Source: Candidatus Fermentithermobacillaceae bacterium (GTDB taxonomy: Bacteria; Bacillota; Sulfobacillia; Fermentithermobacillales; DUSS01). From it: a stretch of DNA of 43,108 nucleotides. Where the stretch lies: assembly GCA_020725645.1 (NCBI GenBank), contig DYEQ01000029.1:1-43108 (forward strand), in the 5' to 3' direction. Below, piece after piece: positions 16,132 through 24,604 of this stretch; within the stretch, counting starts at the first letter, position 1, and each line of letters starts with the position of its first letter. The translations under genes were made by a program, and so were the position numbers. The notes under the pieces were generated by a model. The model searched no databases, was not told the DNA's origin, and was given only the letters and a program-made list of their open reading frames with translations.

Positions 16132-17514
16132 GTGAACGGTGGCCGAAGAGGAAGGATAGCTTTGTATGTCCTCGCCGTCGCGGCGCTCCTGGCGGCCGGA
16201 TTCGGCGTATCCCAGTACCGGGCGGCGAGGTCAAGCCGTCTGGAAGTGACCGCCATGAGGCAACGGGCGTTGTTCAGCCTCATAAATCACGTGGAGAACA
16301 TGGAAGCTGCGATGGCCAAGGCCCGGGGCGCGTCGAGCTCCGGGCAGAAAATCACCTTTCTCACCAACTGCTGGTATCACGCGGGTGCCGCCCAGGAAGC
16401 TGTATCTCTGGCCCCCATCGGTTCGGTCGATCTCACTCGCCTGAAGCAGTTTTTCGGCGTCGTCGGGGATTACGCTCTGGTACTGTCTCAGAAAATCGCC
16501 AGAGGTGATGTGGTTACCCCAAACGAGTGGACGGAACTCAACCGCCTGGAAGGGAGCGTACGGGACCTTGCTGCGATGCTCGCGGATACCGGCACGAGAG
16601 TGGCGGTTACAGGTTCCAGGTTCGGCGCCCTCCTGCCGGCGGTACCCTTCGGAGCTAGCCCCGCCGACGACGCGCTCTTCCGGGGATTCTCCGAGATCGA
16701 TGAGCTTTTGCAGAGCGTACCGTCACCCACCTACGACGGTCCGTTTTCCGAGCAAAACCTGAAGCAGAAACCGCTTGCCCCTGCGTTCGCGGGCCAGGAG
16801 ATCACCCAGGAGCGGGCCAAGGAGGTAGGGCTGTCTTTTGTGGCCACTGACGACTCGTGGGATAGCGTCCGGGTCGAGCGGATCGACGGCGCAATTCCCT
16901 GCTATATGGTCACAGGTAAACGCCGGGACGGAACCGAGGTCAGCGCAGCTGTCTCAAGGTCTGGTGGGCACGTGCTTTGGGTTCAGGATTCACGACTTCC
17001 CGGGACTCCCCGGTTGACGCTGGATGCGGCAAGGGAGAGAGCCAAAAGCTTCCTCGCATCCAAAGGCTTCGGGGAGGTGGTGGAGACCGGCTGGCGCAAG
17101 GGGACGCCTGCTTCCTCCAGAGTGGTCCTGGCGTTCGCCCCTACGACGACGCTTAGAGGGCAAAAGGTGATACTCTACCCGGACACGGTCAGGCTGGAGG
17201 TAACTCTGGATACCGGGCGGATCGTAGCCTTCGACCAAACCCCGTACCTCGCCAATCACAGGCCCCGGGAATTTCCGGCATCGCTCCTGTACGGACCGGA
17301 AGACGCCGCGAAGGTTCTGGACCCCTCCTTAAAGCAGGTGGGGTCACCCCGGCTGGTGGTAGCTCCGAGACCCTCCGGCCAGGAGATACTCGCGTGGGAG
17401 TTCAGCGTCCAAAAGGACCAAGATACGTACCTCGTCTACATCAACGCTCAAACCGGGAAAGAGGAAGCAATCCTGAGAGTCATCGAGAGCGATTCGGGCG
17501 CCGTTACATCATGA
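16132..17514 (+). CDS. ypeB: germination protein YpeB
   Basis: YpeB is a forespore inner-membrane protein needed to localise and stabilise SleB. GTG start. Residues 9-26 form the membrane anchor. The N-terminal YpeB domain (about 30-220) shows the Trp/Asn pattern TNCWYHAGAAQEAVSLAPIG and LTRLKQFFGVVGDYA. The C-terminal half contains two or three PepSY-like repeats (for example EITQERAKEVGLSF, LTLDAARERAKSFLASKGF). 460 aa matches the family. It directly follows sleB (20 bases), the canonical sleB-ypeB operon. Confidence 0.93.
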   Translation: MNGGRRGRIALYVLAVAALLAAGFGVSQYRAARSSRLEVTAMRQRALFSLINHVENMEAAMAKARGASSSGQKITFLTNCWYHAGAAQEAVSLAPIGSVDLTRLKQFFGVVGDYALVLSQKIARGDVVTPNEWTELNRLEGSVRDLAAMLADTGTRVAVTGSRFGALLPAVPFGASPADDALFRGFSEIDELLQSVPSPTYDGPFSEQNLKQKPLAPAFAGQEITQERAKEVGLSFVATDDSWDSVRVERIDGAIPCYMVTGKRRDGTEVSAAVSRSGGHVLWVQDSRLPGTPRLTLDAARERAKSFLASKGFGEVVETGWRKGTPASSRVVLAFAPTTTLRGQKVILYPDTVRLEVTLDTGRIVAFDQTPYLANHRPREFPASLLYGPEDAAKVLDPSLKQVGSPRLVVAPRPSGQEILAWEFSVQKDQDTYLVYINAQTGKEEAILRVIESDSGAVTS

Positions 17515-17687
17515 CCGGTTCCGTCGTTTTCCGGGGAAGGTTTTCTGGGGCGTGCGAATGCCGCCCGGTTTACGTGAAACTCCTGGCAAAAAGTGCACGA
17601 CGGCATCAGGTCTCCGGTCGGCTGTAAAGGGAATACCCCGGTGACCTGGGAGGAATCATAGGTACGACCGGGAGGAGGTGATGCAAA

Positions 17688-17870
17688 TTGCCCCTGAGCC
17701 AAACGGAAGCTTGGTACCTCGGCGAGTGCCTCAAAGGAGAAACCCTCATGTGCAAGAAACTCGCCAACTACCGGGACCAGATACAGGACCCGGGACTCCG
17801 TCAGATCGTAGACGATCTTCTCTCGACGTGCAGGCGTCATGTGGACCTCCTGGCTAGCCACGTCCGGTAG
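17688..17870 (+). CDS. mini CotF-like spore coat protein (60 aa)
   Basis: A TTG start follows a near-perfect ribosome site (GGAGGAGGTGA, six bases). The 60 residues are one helical hairpin with the CotF-type pattern: LKGETLMCKKLANYRDQIQD, then LRQIVDDLLSTCRRHVDLL. It is about half of a CotF (PF07875) domain and resembles the N-terminal domain of the next gene, so it may pair with it. It contains two cysteines, unlike its partner. The 173 bases between ypeB and this gene show no clear sporulation promoter. Confidence 0.7.
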   Translation: MPLSQTEAWYLGECLKGETLMCKKLANYRDQIQDPGLRQIVDDLLSTCRRHVDLLASHVR

Positions 17871-17927
17871 GTTCCGGGAGGGAAACGAGATGTGAGAACG
17901 ACCGGTTTTGAGAAGGAGGTATGAAAG

Positions 17928-18884
17928 GTGTCTGAGATGGCCAGGCAATTCTCGGATAGGGAGATCGCCGAGGATATCCTGACGGGCCATAAATACCTGG
18001 CCAATTACTACTATGCGCCCGCCATCCTCGAGTCACAAAACCCCGAACTCAGATCTGTGCTCCAGCAGGTGCACAGCGATACCCAATCCCAGGCACGTCA
18101 GGTCTTCGATTACCTCAATGCCAAAGGGTGGTACCCGGTCAAGCCGGCGGACAACGTGGACTTGACCGAACTCAAAAACGTCGCTGAGCGGTCACGTAGC
18201 ACCGTCAGCGCGATTACACACGGAACGACAGGAGGGCAGATTCCGGCTATGAGCATGCAGCAGGGTCAGGGAATCGGCTACCAAGGCCAGACGTGGCAAA
18301 CCGGAACCGGGGCTGCCGGAATGAACCCGCAAGCCCAAGCTGGATGGCAACCGATGGGCGGCGGTTGGCAGACGGGAGCTCAGTGGCAGGCCGGTAACCC
18401 CCCCGGCTGGACAGGTGCGACCGGCTGGGGAGGCGCCGGGGCCGGCTGGCAGACCGGAGGCTTCCAGGGTGCCCCCTGGCAGGCCGGACGGTGGACCGGA
18501 ACGGAAGCTGGCGAGGGCCAGGGAGGTATGGGACCGTCCAGCGTAGCTCAGTGGTCTAGGTGGGGCGGACAGCCTTCTTGGACCGGGTTCGGCGGCACAG
18601 GATACGCCGGAGGCGGGACCGGATTCGGAGCAGGCGGGTTCCAGGGCGCATTCCAGGGCGCCGGCGCAAGAGGCGCCTGGCAGCAACCGGATATCGGTCA
18701 GCGTGGCGGACAGTACTGGGCCGGCGGCCAGTTCGGCGGCGGATTCGGGACTGCGTTTGGGACCGGCTCCGGTCAGGGTGTGGGAACCGGGGCGTGGTAC
18801 GGCAGGCCGAGCGGTTCATACCAGGTGAACCTGCCGGACTGGGCGAGGCAAGACAGGCCGGAGTTGGGTTCGGATAGGGGCTAA
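17928..18884 (+). CDS. CotF-domain spore coat protein with Trp/Gln/Gly-rich tail
   Basis: The GTG start follows AAGGAGGT by seven bases; the ATG at 17921 is out of frame and stops at once. Residues 1-80 are a CotF-type helical domain (EDILTGHKYLANYYYAPAIL; QARQVFDYLNAKGWYP). From about residue 100 to 318 the sequence is low complexity: Gly, Gln, Ala, Thr and 16 Trp, with repeated WQTG, WQAG and WTG units, no Cys and no Lys. This looks like a disordered, aromatic, adhesive structural tail. With the preceding mini-CotF gene it probably forms part of a spore coat or exosporium layer. I know no characterised homologue of the tail. Confidence 0.8.
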   Translation: MSEMARQFSDREIAEDILTGHKYLANYYYAPAILESQNPELRSVLQQVHSDTQSQARQVFDYLNAKGWYPVKPADNVDLTELKNVAERSRSTVSAITHGTTGGQIPAMSMQQGQGIGYQGQTWQTGTGAAGMNPQAQAGWQPMGGGWQTGAQWQAGNPPGWTGATGWGGAGAGWQTGGFQGAPWQAGRWTGTEAGEGQGGMGPSSVAQWSRWGGQPSWTGFGGTGYAGGGTGFGAGGFQGAFQGAGARGAWQQPDIGQRGGQYWAGGQFGGGFGTAFGTGSGQGVGTGAWYGRPSGSYQVNLPDWARQDRPELGSDRG

Positions 18885-18934
18885 AAAGATACAGGTTCTG
18901 GCCCTCACTCTCGGGATCGTGACCGGTTGAAGAA

Positions 18935-19036
18935 GCCCCGGAGTATGGCGCGATGGAAGTGGCGGGGCAGCCGTACAAGGCGTCCGGAGGCGGATGCCCG
19001 TGCGGCTGCCCTCCTCGTTGTAAAACTACAACGGAG
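18935..19036 (+). other. nested hairpins in a non-coding segment before galT
   Basis: The 283-base gap 18885-19167 holds no gene but is strongly structured. GGGCAGCCG (18965-18973) pairs with CGGCTGCCC (19003-19011). Inside it GGCGTCCG (18979-18986) pairs with CGGATGCC (18991-18998) around GAGG. An alternative stem, GCCCCG (18935-18940) with CGGGGC (18963-18968), uses the same bases as the outer stem, so the two exclude each other. CGTTGTA-aaac-TACAACG follows at 19016-19033. No T-tract ends any stem. It could be a structured leader of galT-glgA, a small RNA, or a factor-dependent terminator of the coat genes. It matches no riboswitch class I know. Confidence 0.5.
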
Positions 19037-19167
19037 AGACCGGGTGTAACCCGCTAGCCGCTTATTCGGCAAGAAAACATTGCCTGCGTTAAACCGCTTT
19101 TTCGAAGGGACAATATGAGAGAACGACGGAGAGCCGGCTGGATCCATCGGAGAAAGGGAGTTCGGAC

Positions 19168-20277
19168 TTGACCACGGTACGGTACGACGTGCTCTCGGGG
19201 AATTTTTGCGTCATAGCTCAGGAACGTTCCAAACGACCATCGGATTTCCCCGGCGCTCAAAAACACCAGGAGCGGGGGAGGGTCAGGGTCGAAAACTGCC
19301 CTTTTTGCCCCGGGAACGAGAAGATGACTCCCCCTGAGGTGGCTGCGTTCAGAGATGGTGGCGAACGGGACGGCCCGGGTTGGTCCGTCAGGGTCGTACC
19401 CAACAAGTACCCGGCCTTCGTTCCCATAGAGCAATCCGGCGAGGAAGAGGAGGATGCTTTCAAGCATTGTCTAGAGGAGATGGCGGACGTCATCGGGAGT
19501 CCCGACGCGTCAATGTACTGGGAACTTCCGGGAATAGGTGCTCACGAGGTAATCATCGATTCCCCGGCGCACAACGGTACTCTGGGGACATACTCCCAGG
19601 ACACGGCAGATCTCATAGTCCAGATGCTGCGGGACCGGCACCGGGCCCTTTCTCTAAGGCCGGAAATAGCTTACATCCACCTTTTTCGAAACTGGGGCCC
19701 CGAGGGAGGCGCGTCCCTCGCCCACCCTCACTTTCAGGTGATCGGTCTTCCCTTCCTCCCCGAGTCCGTCATGGAGGAAAAAGTCCGCCTTCAAGAATAC
19801 TCCAGGAAAACGGGGAGATGTCTTTTGTGCGACATCGCCGAGAGGGAGATGGAGAAGGATGAGAGGGTTGTCCTTAGTGGGGATGCTTTCAGGGTTATCG
19901 CGCCGTTCGCTTCTAGATTCTCTTACGAAACCCTCATTATCCCCAGAGCTCATAAAGAGAGCTTCGGAATGATTTCCGACGATGAGTGCGACGCCTTGGC
20001 GACATCGCTGACCACGCTTTTCGCCAGGTACGAAAGGTTATTCCCATCCCTCTCCTATAACATGGTATGGCATTCTCTCGCGGACGGAAAAGGCGAGAAC
20101 CCCGATTACCACTGGCATATTCACGTATTTCCGCGGCTGACGACCATGGCCGGCCTGGAGCTGGGAACCGGTGTTTTCATAAACCCCACGTCCCCCGAGG
20201 TAGCTGCGGGTCTCTTGGGAGACGGGGCGGACCGGGAAGGGGAGACCGGTTCCGGACAAGGTACGATGGGGGGTTAG
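19168..20277 (+). CDS. galT: galactose-1-phosphate uridylyltransferase family protein
   Basis: A HIT-superfamily nucleotidyl transferase that exchanges UMP between UDP-glucose and galactose-1-phosphate. It begins with the family signature VRYDVLSGNFCVIAQERSKRP. Zinc-site cysteines are seen in CPFCPGNE, a second CxxC in CLLCDIAE. The active-site histidines are in LAHPHFQVIGLP, with the C-terminal HWHIHVFPR block. TTG start after AAAGGGAG; 369 aa. glgA follows three bases after its stop, so it may feed or recycle sugar nucleotides for glycogen. Some relatives use other sugar phosphates, so the exact substrate is not certain. Confidence 0.85.
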   Translation: MTTVRYDVLSGNFCVIAQERSKRPSDFPGAQKHQERGRVRVENCPFCPGNEKMTPPEVAAFRDGGERDGPGWSVRVVPNKYPAFVPIEQSGEEEEDAFKHCLEEMADVIGSPDASMYWELPGIGAHEVIIDSPAHNGTLGTYSQDTADLIVQMLRDRHRALSLRPEIAYIHLFRNWGPEGGASLAHPHFQVIGLPFLPESVMEEKVRLQEYSRKTGRCLLCDIAEREMEKDERVVLSGDAFRVIAPFASRFSYETLIIPRAHKESFGMISDDECDALATSLTTLFARYERLFPSLSYNMVWHSLADGKGENPDYHWHIHVFPRLTTMAGLELGTGVFINPTSPEVAAGLLGDGADREGETGSGQGTMGG

Positions 20278-20280
20278 GCG

Positions 20281-21762
20281 ATGCTGACGGATGTAGCTTC
20301 CAGCGTTCTTTTGGTGTCGTCGGAGGTAGCTCCTTTCGCCAAGACGGGAGGGCTTGCCGACGTGGCCGGGTCATTACCCAAGGCCCTCAAGCTCGCCGGG
20401 CTCGACGTGAGGGTGGTTCTGCCCCGGTACAGGGGAATAGGTAACCTGGAGACCGTCACGGACTTTCCCGTCGAGGTCGGGGGACGCAAGGAGACGGCCA
20501 TCTTGAGGCAGTCTTTCATCAAGGCGCATTCGAACGGCGAGGTAACGCTCATCCCATGCTACTTCGTAGATAACTACGGCTACTTCGACAGGCCGGGATA
20601 CTACGGTTTTCCCGACGACGCCGAGCGCTTTTCCTTCTTTCAAAAAGCTTGCATTGAGATGTGCGAGGCCATCGGGTTTGTGCCGGACATCCTCCATGCC
20701 AACGACTGGGAGGCCGGTTTTCTTCCTCTCTTGGTGAAGGAAAAAGCCGTGAAAAGCCCCGCTTGGAGACGTACCGCTACGGTCTATACCATACACAACC
20801 TAAAGTACCAGGGGAATTTCCCTCCCTGGGTTCTGGACTTCATCGGAGTAGGGAAGGAACATTTCCACGTGGAGGGGGTGGAGTTTTACGGGCACGTAAG
20901 CTTCATGAAAGCCGGGATCGTTTACGCAGACGTGGTGAACACCGTTTCCCCCACTTACGCAAGGGAAATCCAAACCCCCGAGCTGGGCGAGGGGTTGGAC
21001 GGCATTCTGAGGAAGCGGGGAAAAGACCTGTACGGAATAGTTAACGGCATCAACTATCACGAGTTCAATCCCGAGACGGACCAGAGGATCTATAAGAACT
21101 ACTCCTGGCGGGATCTCGAGTCCAGAAGACAAAACAAGTATGCTCTTCAGAGAGAAGTGGGTCTTCCGGTCGGCGACAACCCCCTTTTGGGGATGGTCAC
21201 GAGGCTTGTAGAGCAAAAGGGTCTTGATATCGCCCTCGAAGCTTTGAACTCGCTTCTCGCCGAAAGGGACGTCCAGTTTGTACTGCTCGGTACCGGTTGG
21301 CCGTATCTCGAGGAAGCTTTCACCCGCGTTTCCGCAGCTCATCCGGCGAAATGCCGGGTCTTCATAGCATTCAACGGCGTGCTGGCGCAGAGGATTTACG
21401 CGGGTTCGGATATATTCTTGATGCCGTCCAGGTTCGAGCCATGTGGACTGGGACAGCTAATCGCGATGCGGTACGGCTCCATACCGGTGGTTAGGAAGAC
21501 CGGGGGGCTCAACGATACGGTGATGAACTATGACCCGGCGTCGAAAAGCGGCAGCGGCTTTGTGTTTGAAGAGTACGAAGCTGGAGCGTTGAAAAAAGCT
21601 ATTGAGAGAGCGCTTGAGGTGTATTCCAGGCGCGAAGAATGGAATAACCTGGTGACTTCCGCGATGCAAATGGACTTCTCCTGGAACAGATCCGCCGCGG
21701 AGTACCAGGAGATCTACGCGGAGGCCTTGGGCAGGAAGGGAAGGCTTGAAAGACCGGCTTAA
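20281..21762 (+). CDS. glgA: glycogen synthase (ADP-glucose type, GT5)
   Basis: Transfers glucose from ADP-glucose to growing alpha-1,4-glucan. The N-terminal KTGGLADV motif (Lys21 onward) binds the nucleotide sugar. ILHANDWEAGFLPLL, TIHNLKYQGNFP and NGINYHEFNPETD are GT5 blocks, and the C-terminal MPSRFEPCGLGQLIAMRYG carries the acceptor-side Glu. 493 aa is normal. It starts three bases after galT. No glgC or glgB lies in the window. Glycogen as a sporulation-phase reserve would fit the surroundings, but that is inference. Confidence 0.93.
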   Translation: MLTDVASSVLLVSSEVAPFAKTGGLADVAGSLPKALKLAGLDVRVVLPRYRGIGNLETVTDFPVEVGGRKETAILRQSFIKAHSNGEVTLIPCYFVDNYGYFDRPGYYGFPDDAERFSFFQKACIEMCEAIGFVPDILHANDWEAGFLPLLVKEKAVKSPAWRRTATVYTIHNLKYQGNFPPWVLDFIGVGKEHFHVEGVEFYGHVSFMKAGIVYADVVNTVSPTYAREIQTPELGEGLDGILRKRGKDLYGIVNGINYHEFNPETDQRIYKNYSWRDLESRRQNKYALQREVGLPVGDNPLLGMVTRLVEQKGLDIALEALNSLLAERDVQFVLLGTGWPYLEEAFTRVSAAHPAKCRVFIAFNGVLAQRIYAGSDIFLMPSRFEPCGLGQLIAMRYGSIPVVRKTGGLNDTVMNYDPASKSGSGFVFEEYEAGALKKAIERALEVYSRREEWNNLVTSAMQMDFSWNRSAAEYQEIYAEALGRKGRLERPA

Positions 21763-21886
21763 CCATACCGGATAAATAAAGGCGAAGGCGCTGGGGCGCT
21801 GCGATGTTGCGGATTCGGAGGCTTCTGCCGGTCCTCGCGCGTTCCAAATGCCGCAAACTGGTCCAAGCTACAGCGATCTTGCGTAT

Positions 21887-23026
21887 TCAGACGCTTCTTC
21901 CGGTCAGGAGACTTTCGTAGATGCTCACGAGTTTTCGAGCTATCCGGTCCATGGCAAAGTCCTTTGCATTTTCCCGGGCTCGATCCGACATCCGCCGCCT
22001 TAGTTCGTCATCGGACAACAAGAGATCCAGGGCCGATGCGATGGCATGCGCGTCGTTGGGGAGGAGGAACCCGTCGTCTTCGTTTTTCACGGCATCGGTT
22101 ACGCCCAGGGCATCTACAGCTACCACTGGCAAGCCCGACGCCTTAGCTTCGGCGACGACCAGTCCCTGGGTTTCCGTCATCGAGGTGAAGACGAAAACAT
22201 CCCCCGAAGCGTAAACGTGGGGCATGGTGGAGGGGGGGACCTTTCCGAGAAAGAAAACTCTGTCCTGGATACCCAGGGCTCCGGCCTTAGCTTCCAGCTC
22301 CGGGCGCATGGGTCCGTCGCCGGCCATGACGAGAACGGTGTCCTTTACCTTCATAGCTGCAAACGCTTGTAGAAGCACGCCCAGGTTTTTCTCCTTAGCT
22401 AGTCTTCCCGCGGTCAGCACCACCGGATGGCCCGGAGGGACAAAACCGTTGCGCCGCAAGTATCCGGAGTCCCCCACCGTAAAATCTTGGAGTCTGATGC
22501 CGCTGGGAAGTACCTCGATGGGTTTTCTCACGCCCCAATCGAGGAGGTACTTTCTCACCGCGGTCGACGGAGCTATCACCAGGTCAGCCTGGTTTGCCAC
22601 GGCCGTTGTGTAGGACGCCACGGCGTTCTTGAGGAGATTACCAGCTACGGGGGAATAGTGGGTATATAAGGCGTACATGGTATGGTACGTGAAGACCACC
22701 GGCAAGTCGAGCTTCCGCGCGACGCGGATTCCCAGCTTTCCGGTGGTAAAGGGCGAATGGATGTGGACGATGTCGGGACGACGACGGTTTAAGAACTGTC
22801 CCAGTCGCGGGGTGAAGGGCAACGCGAGATAAAACCCGGGATTGGTCGGCGCCGGAGCCGACGGGAACCTGAACACGTCTTCCTCGGGCGGAGCGCCGGG
22901 GTAGTTCGGAGCGAAGATCAACACCTCGTGCCCGAGACCTTTCAGAGATTCCCTGGTAGTGGCCAGTGAACGAGTCACCCCGGACACGTAAGGATAAAAG
23001 CTATCGCTCCACATGGAAATCCTCAA
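21887..23026 (-). CDS. GT4 glycosyltransferase, diacylglycerol glucosyltransferase-like
   Basis: A two-Rossmann GT-B enzyme. The TTG start gives MRISMWSDSFYPYVSGV, the standard GT4 N-terminus; the in-frame ATG four codons later is less likely. VHIHSPFTTGKLG and VVFTYHTMYALYTHY match 1,2-diacylglycerol 3-glucosyltransferases and related lipid glycosyltransferases. VLTAGRLAKEKNL and MTETQGLVVAEAKASGLPVV (the E-x7-E motif) form the donor site. No membrane helix; it probably acts at the membrane surface to make a glycolipid. It is transcribed 119 bases behind ahcY and converges on glgA across a 124-base gap with no clear terminator. Confidence 0.82.
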   Translation of the reverse strand: MRISMWSDSFYPYVSGVTRSLATTRESLKGLGHEVLIFAPNYPGAPPEEDVFRFPSAPAPTNPGFYLALPFTPRLGQFLNRRRPDIVHIHSPFTTGKLGIRVARKLDLPVVFTYHTMYALYTHYSPVAGNLLKNAVASYTTAVANQADLVIAPSTAVRKYLLDWGVRKPIEVLPSGIRLQDFTVGDSGYLRRNGFVPPGHPVVLTAGRLAKEKNLGVLLQAFAAMKVKDTVLVMAGDGPMRPELEAKAGALGIQDRVFFLGKVPPSTMPHVYASGDVFVFTSMTETQGLVVAEAKASGLPVVAVDALGVTDAVKNEDDGFLLPNDAHAIASALDLLLSDDELRRRMSDRARENAKDFAMDRIARKLVSIYESLLTGRSV

Positions 23027-23146
23027 CTATCCCTCGTCCCCCCCGAAAGGTTGAAATTCCAGGGCAAATCCGGACCGTGTGCCGTGTCGAGGATGAACCA
23101 TCCGCGAAAAACCGTCCCGGACGAACCGGACATGCCCCGACCGCGG

Positions 23147-24412
23147 TCAAAGTTTCCAGGACTCGAGGTACCGGCGCTGCTCCCCCGTGAGCTCCTCCGT
23201 CTCGCAACCCATGCTCTCGAGCTTCAGACGCGCCACCCGCCGGTCGATTTCCTCCGGGACGGGATAGACTCCGGGTTTGGCGGGTCTTTCCTTCACGAGG
23301 TAGTCCACGGATAAAGCCTGGTTTGCAAAGCTCATGTCCATGACTTCCGCGGGGTGCCCTTCCGCAGCGCCCAGGTTTACGAGCCTGCCTTCGGCCACGA
23401 GGTACGCCTTTTTCCCCCACGGGAAGACGTATTCGGTCACGTTGGGGCGGACCTCGCGCTTGGACGAAGCTGTCTCTTCGAGGGACCGCACGTCCACTTC
23501 GACATCGAAATGGCCGGCATTGGCCAGGATAGCTCCGTCCCTCAGCAGCGGGAAGTGCTCCTTCGTAATGACGTTGATGTTGCCCGTAACCGTCACGAAG
23601 ATGTCTCCCACGGGTGCCGCCCTCTTCATGGTAAGCACTTCGAATCCATCCATGACCGCTTCCAACGCCCGAACCGGATCGGCCTCGGTGACTATCACCC
23701 GCGCACCGAGACCCCTAGCTCTCTGGGATACTCCTTTGCCGCACCAACCGTAGCCCGCCACCACCACGCAGGCGCCGGCAAGGAGCTTGTTCGTCGCCCT
23801 GATGATCCCGTCCAAGCTTGACTGCCCTGTTCCGTACCTGTTATCGAACATACTCTTTGTCTTGGCGTCGTTTACTGCGATAACCGGAAACGCGAGCTTA
23901 GATTCCCTGGCCATGGCCCGCAAACGAATGACGCCGGTAGTGGTCTCCTCGGTTCCACCCAGGATGTCCCCAAGCGCAGCAGGAGGGATCTCAGTATGGA
24001 CGAACGCGGTCAGGTCTCCGCCGTCATCCATGATGATATGAGGTCGGGTTTCGGCCACCCGGGCGATGTTCGCCAAGTACTCTTCCTCGGGTTCCCCTCG
24101 CCTGGCGAAGGTGGGTATTCCCAGCTCTTCATTCAGAGCACATGCGACGTCATCCTGAGTCGACAGGGGGTTTGAGGCACAGAGAGCTACGCTGGCGCCC
24201 CCTTCTTTGAGGGTGAGCATTAAAGCAGCGGTTTCGGTGGTCACATGCAGGCACGCCCCTATTCTCAACCCCGAGAGCGGCTTTTTGTCCCGCCAGATCT
24301 CCCTGACCCTTCTCAAAACGGGCATTCGGCTCTCCGCCCAGGAAATGCGCTGAATCCCCAATGCTAGGAGATCGCTTCCGTTACGTGGACTTTGTTCGCG
24401 TCGCTTTTCCAT
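23147..24412 (-). CDS. ahcY: adenosylhomocysteinase (S-adenosylhomocysteine hydrolase)
   Basis: Splits S-adenosylhomocysteine to adenosine and homocysteine with bound NAD, clearing the by-product of methylation. Seen: LHVTTETAALMLTLKEGGA, MDDGGDLTAFVHTE (substrate Asp), NDAKTKSMFDNRYGTGQS (Lys/Asp pair), VVAGYGWCGKGVSQRARGLG (NAD loop), NAGHFDVEVD, and the C-terminal NLGAAEGHPAEVMDMSF. At 421 aa it is the short form lacking the ~40-residue insertion of many proteobacterial and animal enzymes. GGAGGT lies seven bases before the ATG. No SAH riboswitch is visible in the leader. Confidence 0.95.
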   Translation of the reverse strand: MEKRREQSPRNGSDLLALGIQRISWAESRMPVLRRVREIWRDKKPLSGLRIGACLHVTTETAALMLTLKEGGASVALCASNPLSTQDDVACALNEELGIPTFARRGEPEEEYLANIARVAETRPHIIMDDGGDLTAFVHTEIPPAALGDILGGTEETTTGVIRLRAMARESKLAFPVIAVNDAKTKSMFDNRYGTGQSSLDGIIRATNKLLAGACVVVAGYGWCGKGVSQRARGLGARVIVTEADPVRALEAVMDGFEVLTMKRAAPVGDIFVTVTGNINVITKEHFPLLRDGAILANAGHFDVEVDVRSLEETASSKREVRPNVTEYVFPWGKKAYLVAEGRLVNLGAAEGHPAEVMDMSFANQALSVDYLVKERPAKPGVYPVPEEIDRRVARLKLESMGCETEELTGEQRRYLESWKL

Positions 24413-24463
24413 ACCGGTACCTCCATATCACACGGACTTGTTCCGTTTCGAGCTACCTTGCCA

Positions 24464-24501
24464 ATAATACCATTCCGCCGGTGGGGTAAACAGTTTCACC
24501 G
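24464..24501 (-). promoter_or_regulatory. ahcY promoter -10 and overlapping dyad
   Basis: On the minus strand TATTAT (24464-24469) lies about 50 bases before ahcY, with a poor -35 (TGTTTA) at 17 bases. The -35 falls within an interrupted dyad on the plus strand, CCGGTG (24478-24483)...AAAC-a-GTTT (24488-24496)...CACCG (24497-24501), which could be an operator in the region shared with the RsfA-like gene. Confidence 0.35.
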
Positions 24502-24543
24502 CCGGGACACGGGAAAGTTCACCCAGGGGTTCAGTCGTATATT

Positions 24544-24573
24544 GCATAACTCTGCCAGTGTAGGGAAAATAAA
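24544..24573 (+). promoter_or_regulatory. SigF-like forespore promoter of the RsfA-like gene
   Basis: GCATA (24544-24548) fits the SigF/SigG -35 (GYWTA). After 15 bases comes GGAAAATAAA (24564-24573), which matches six of eight fixed positions of the SigF -10. It is 32 bases before the start codon. B. subtilis rsfA is SigF-dependent, which makes the placement sensible, but the match is imperfect. Confidence 0.4.
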
Positions 24574-24604
24574 TAGTGACATTCAGCAGAAAGGAGTCGT
24601 ACAC

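Noticed and set aside
24413-24480. SAH riboswitch upstream of ahcY
   Set aside because: The short leader lacks the conserved SAH-aptamer sequence and pairing.
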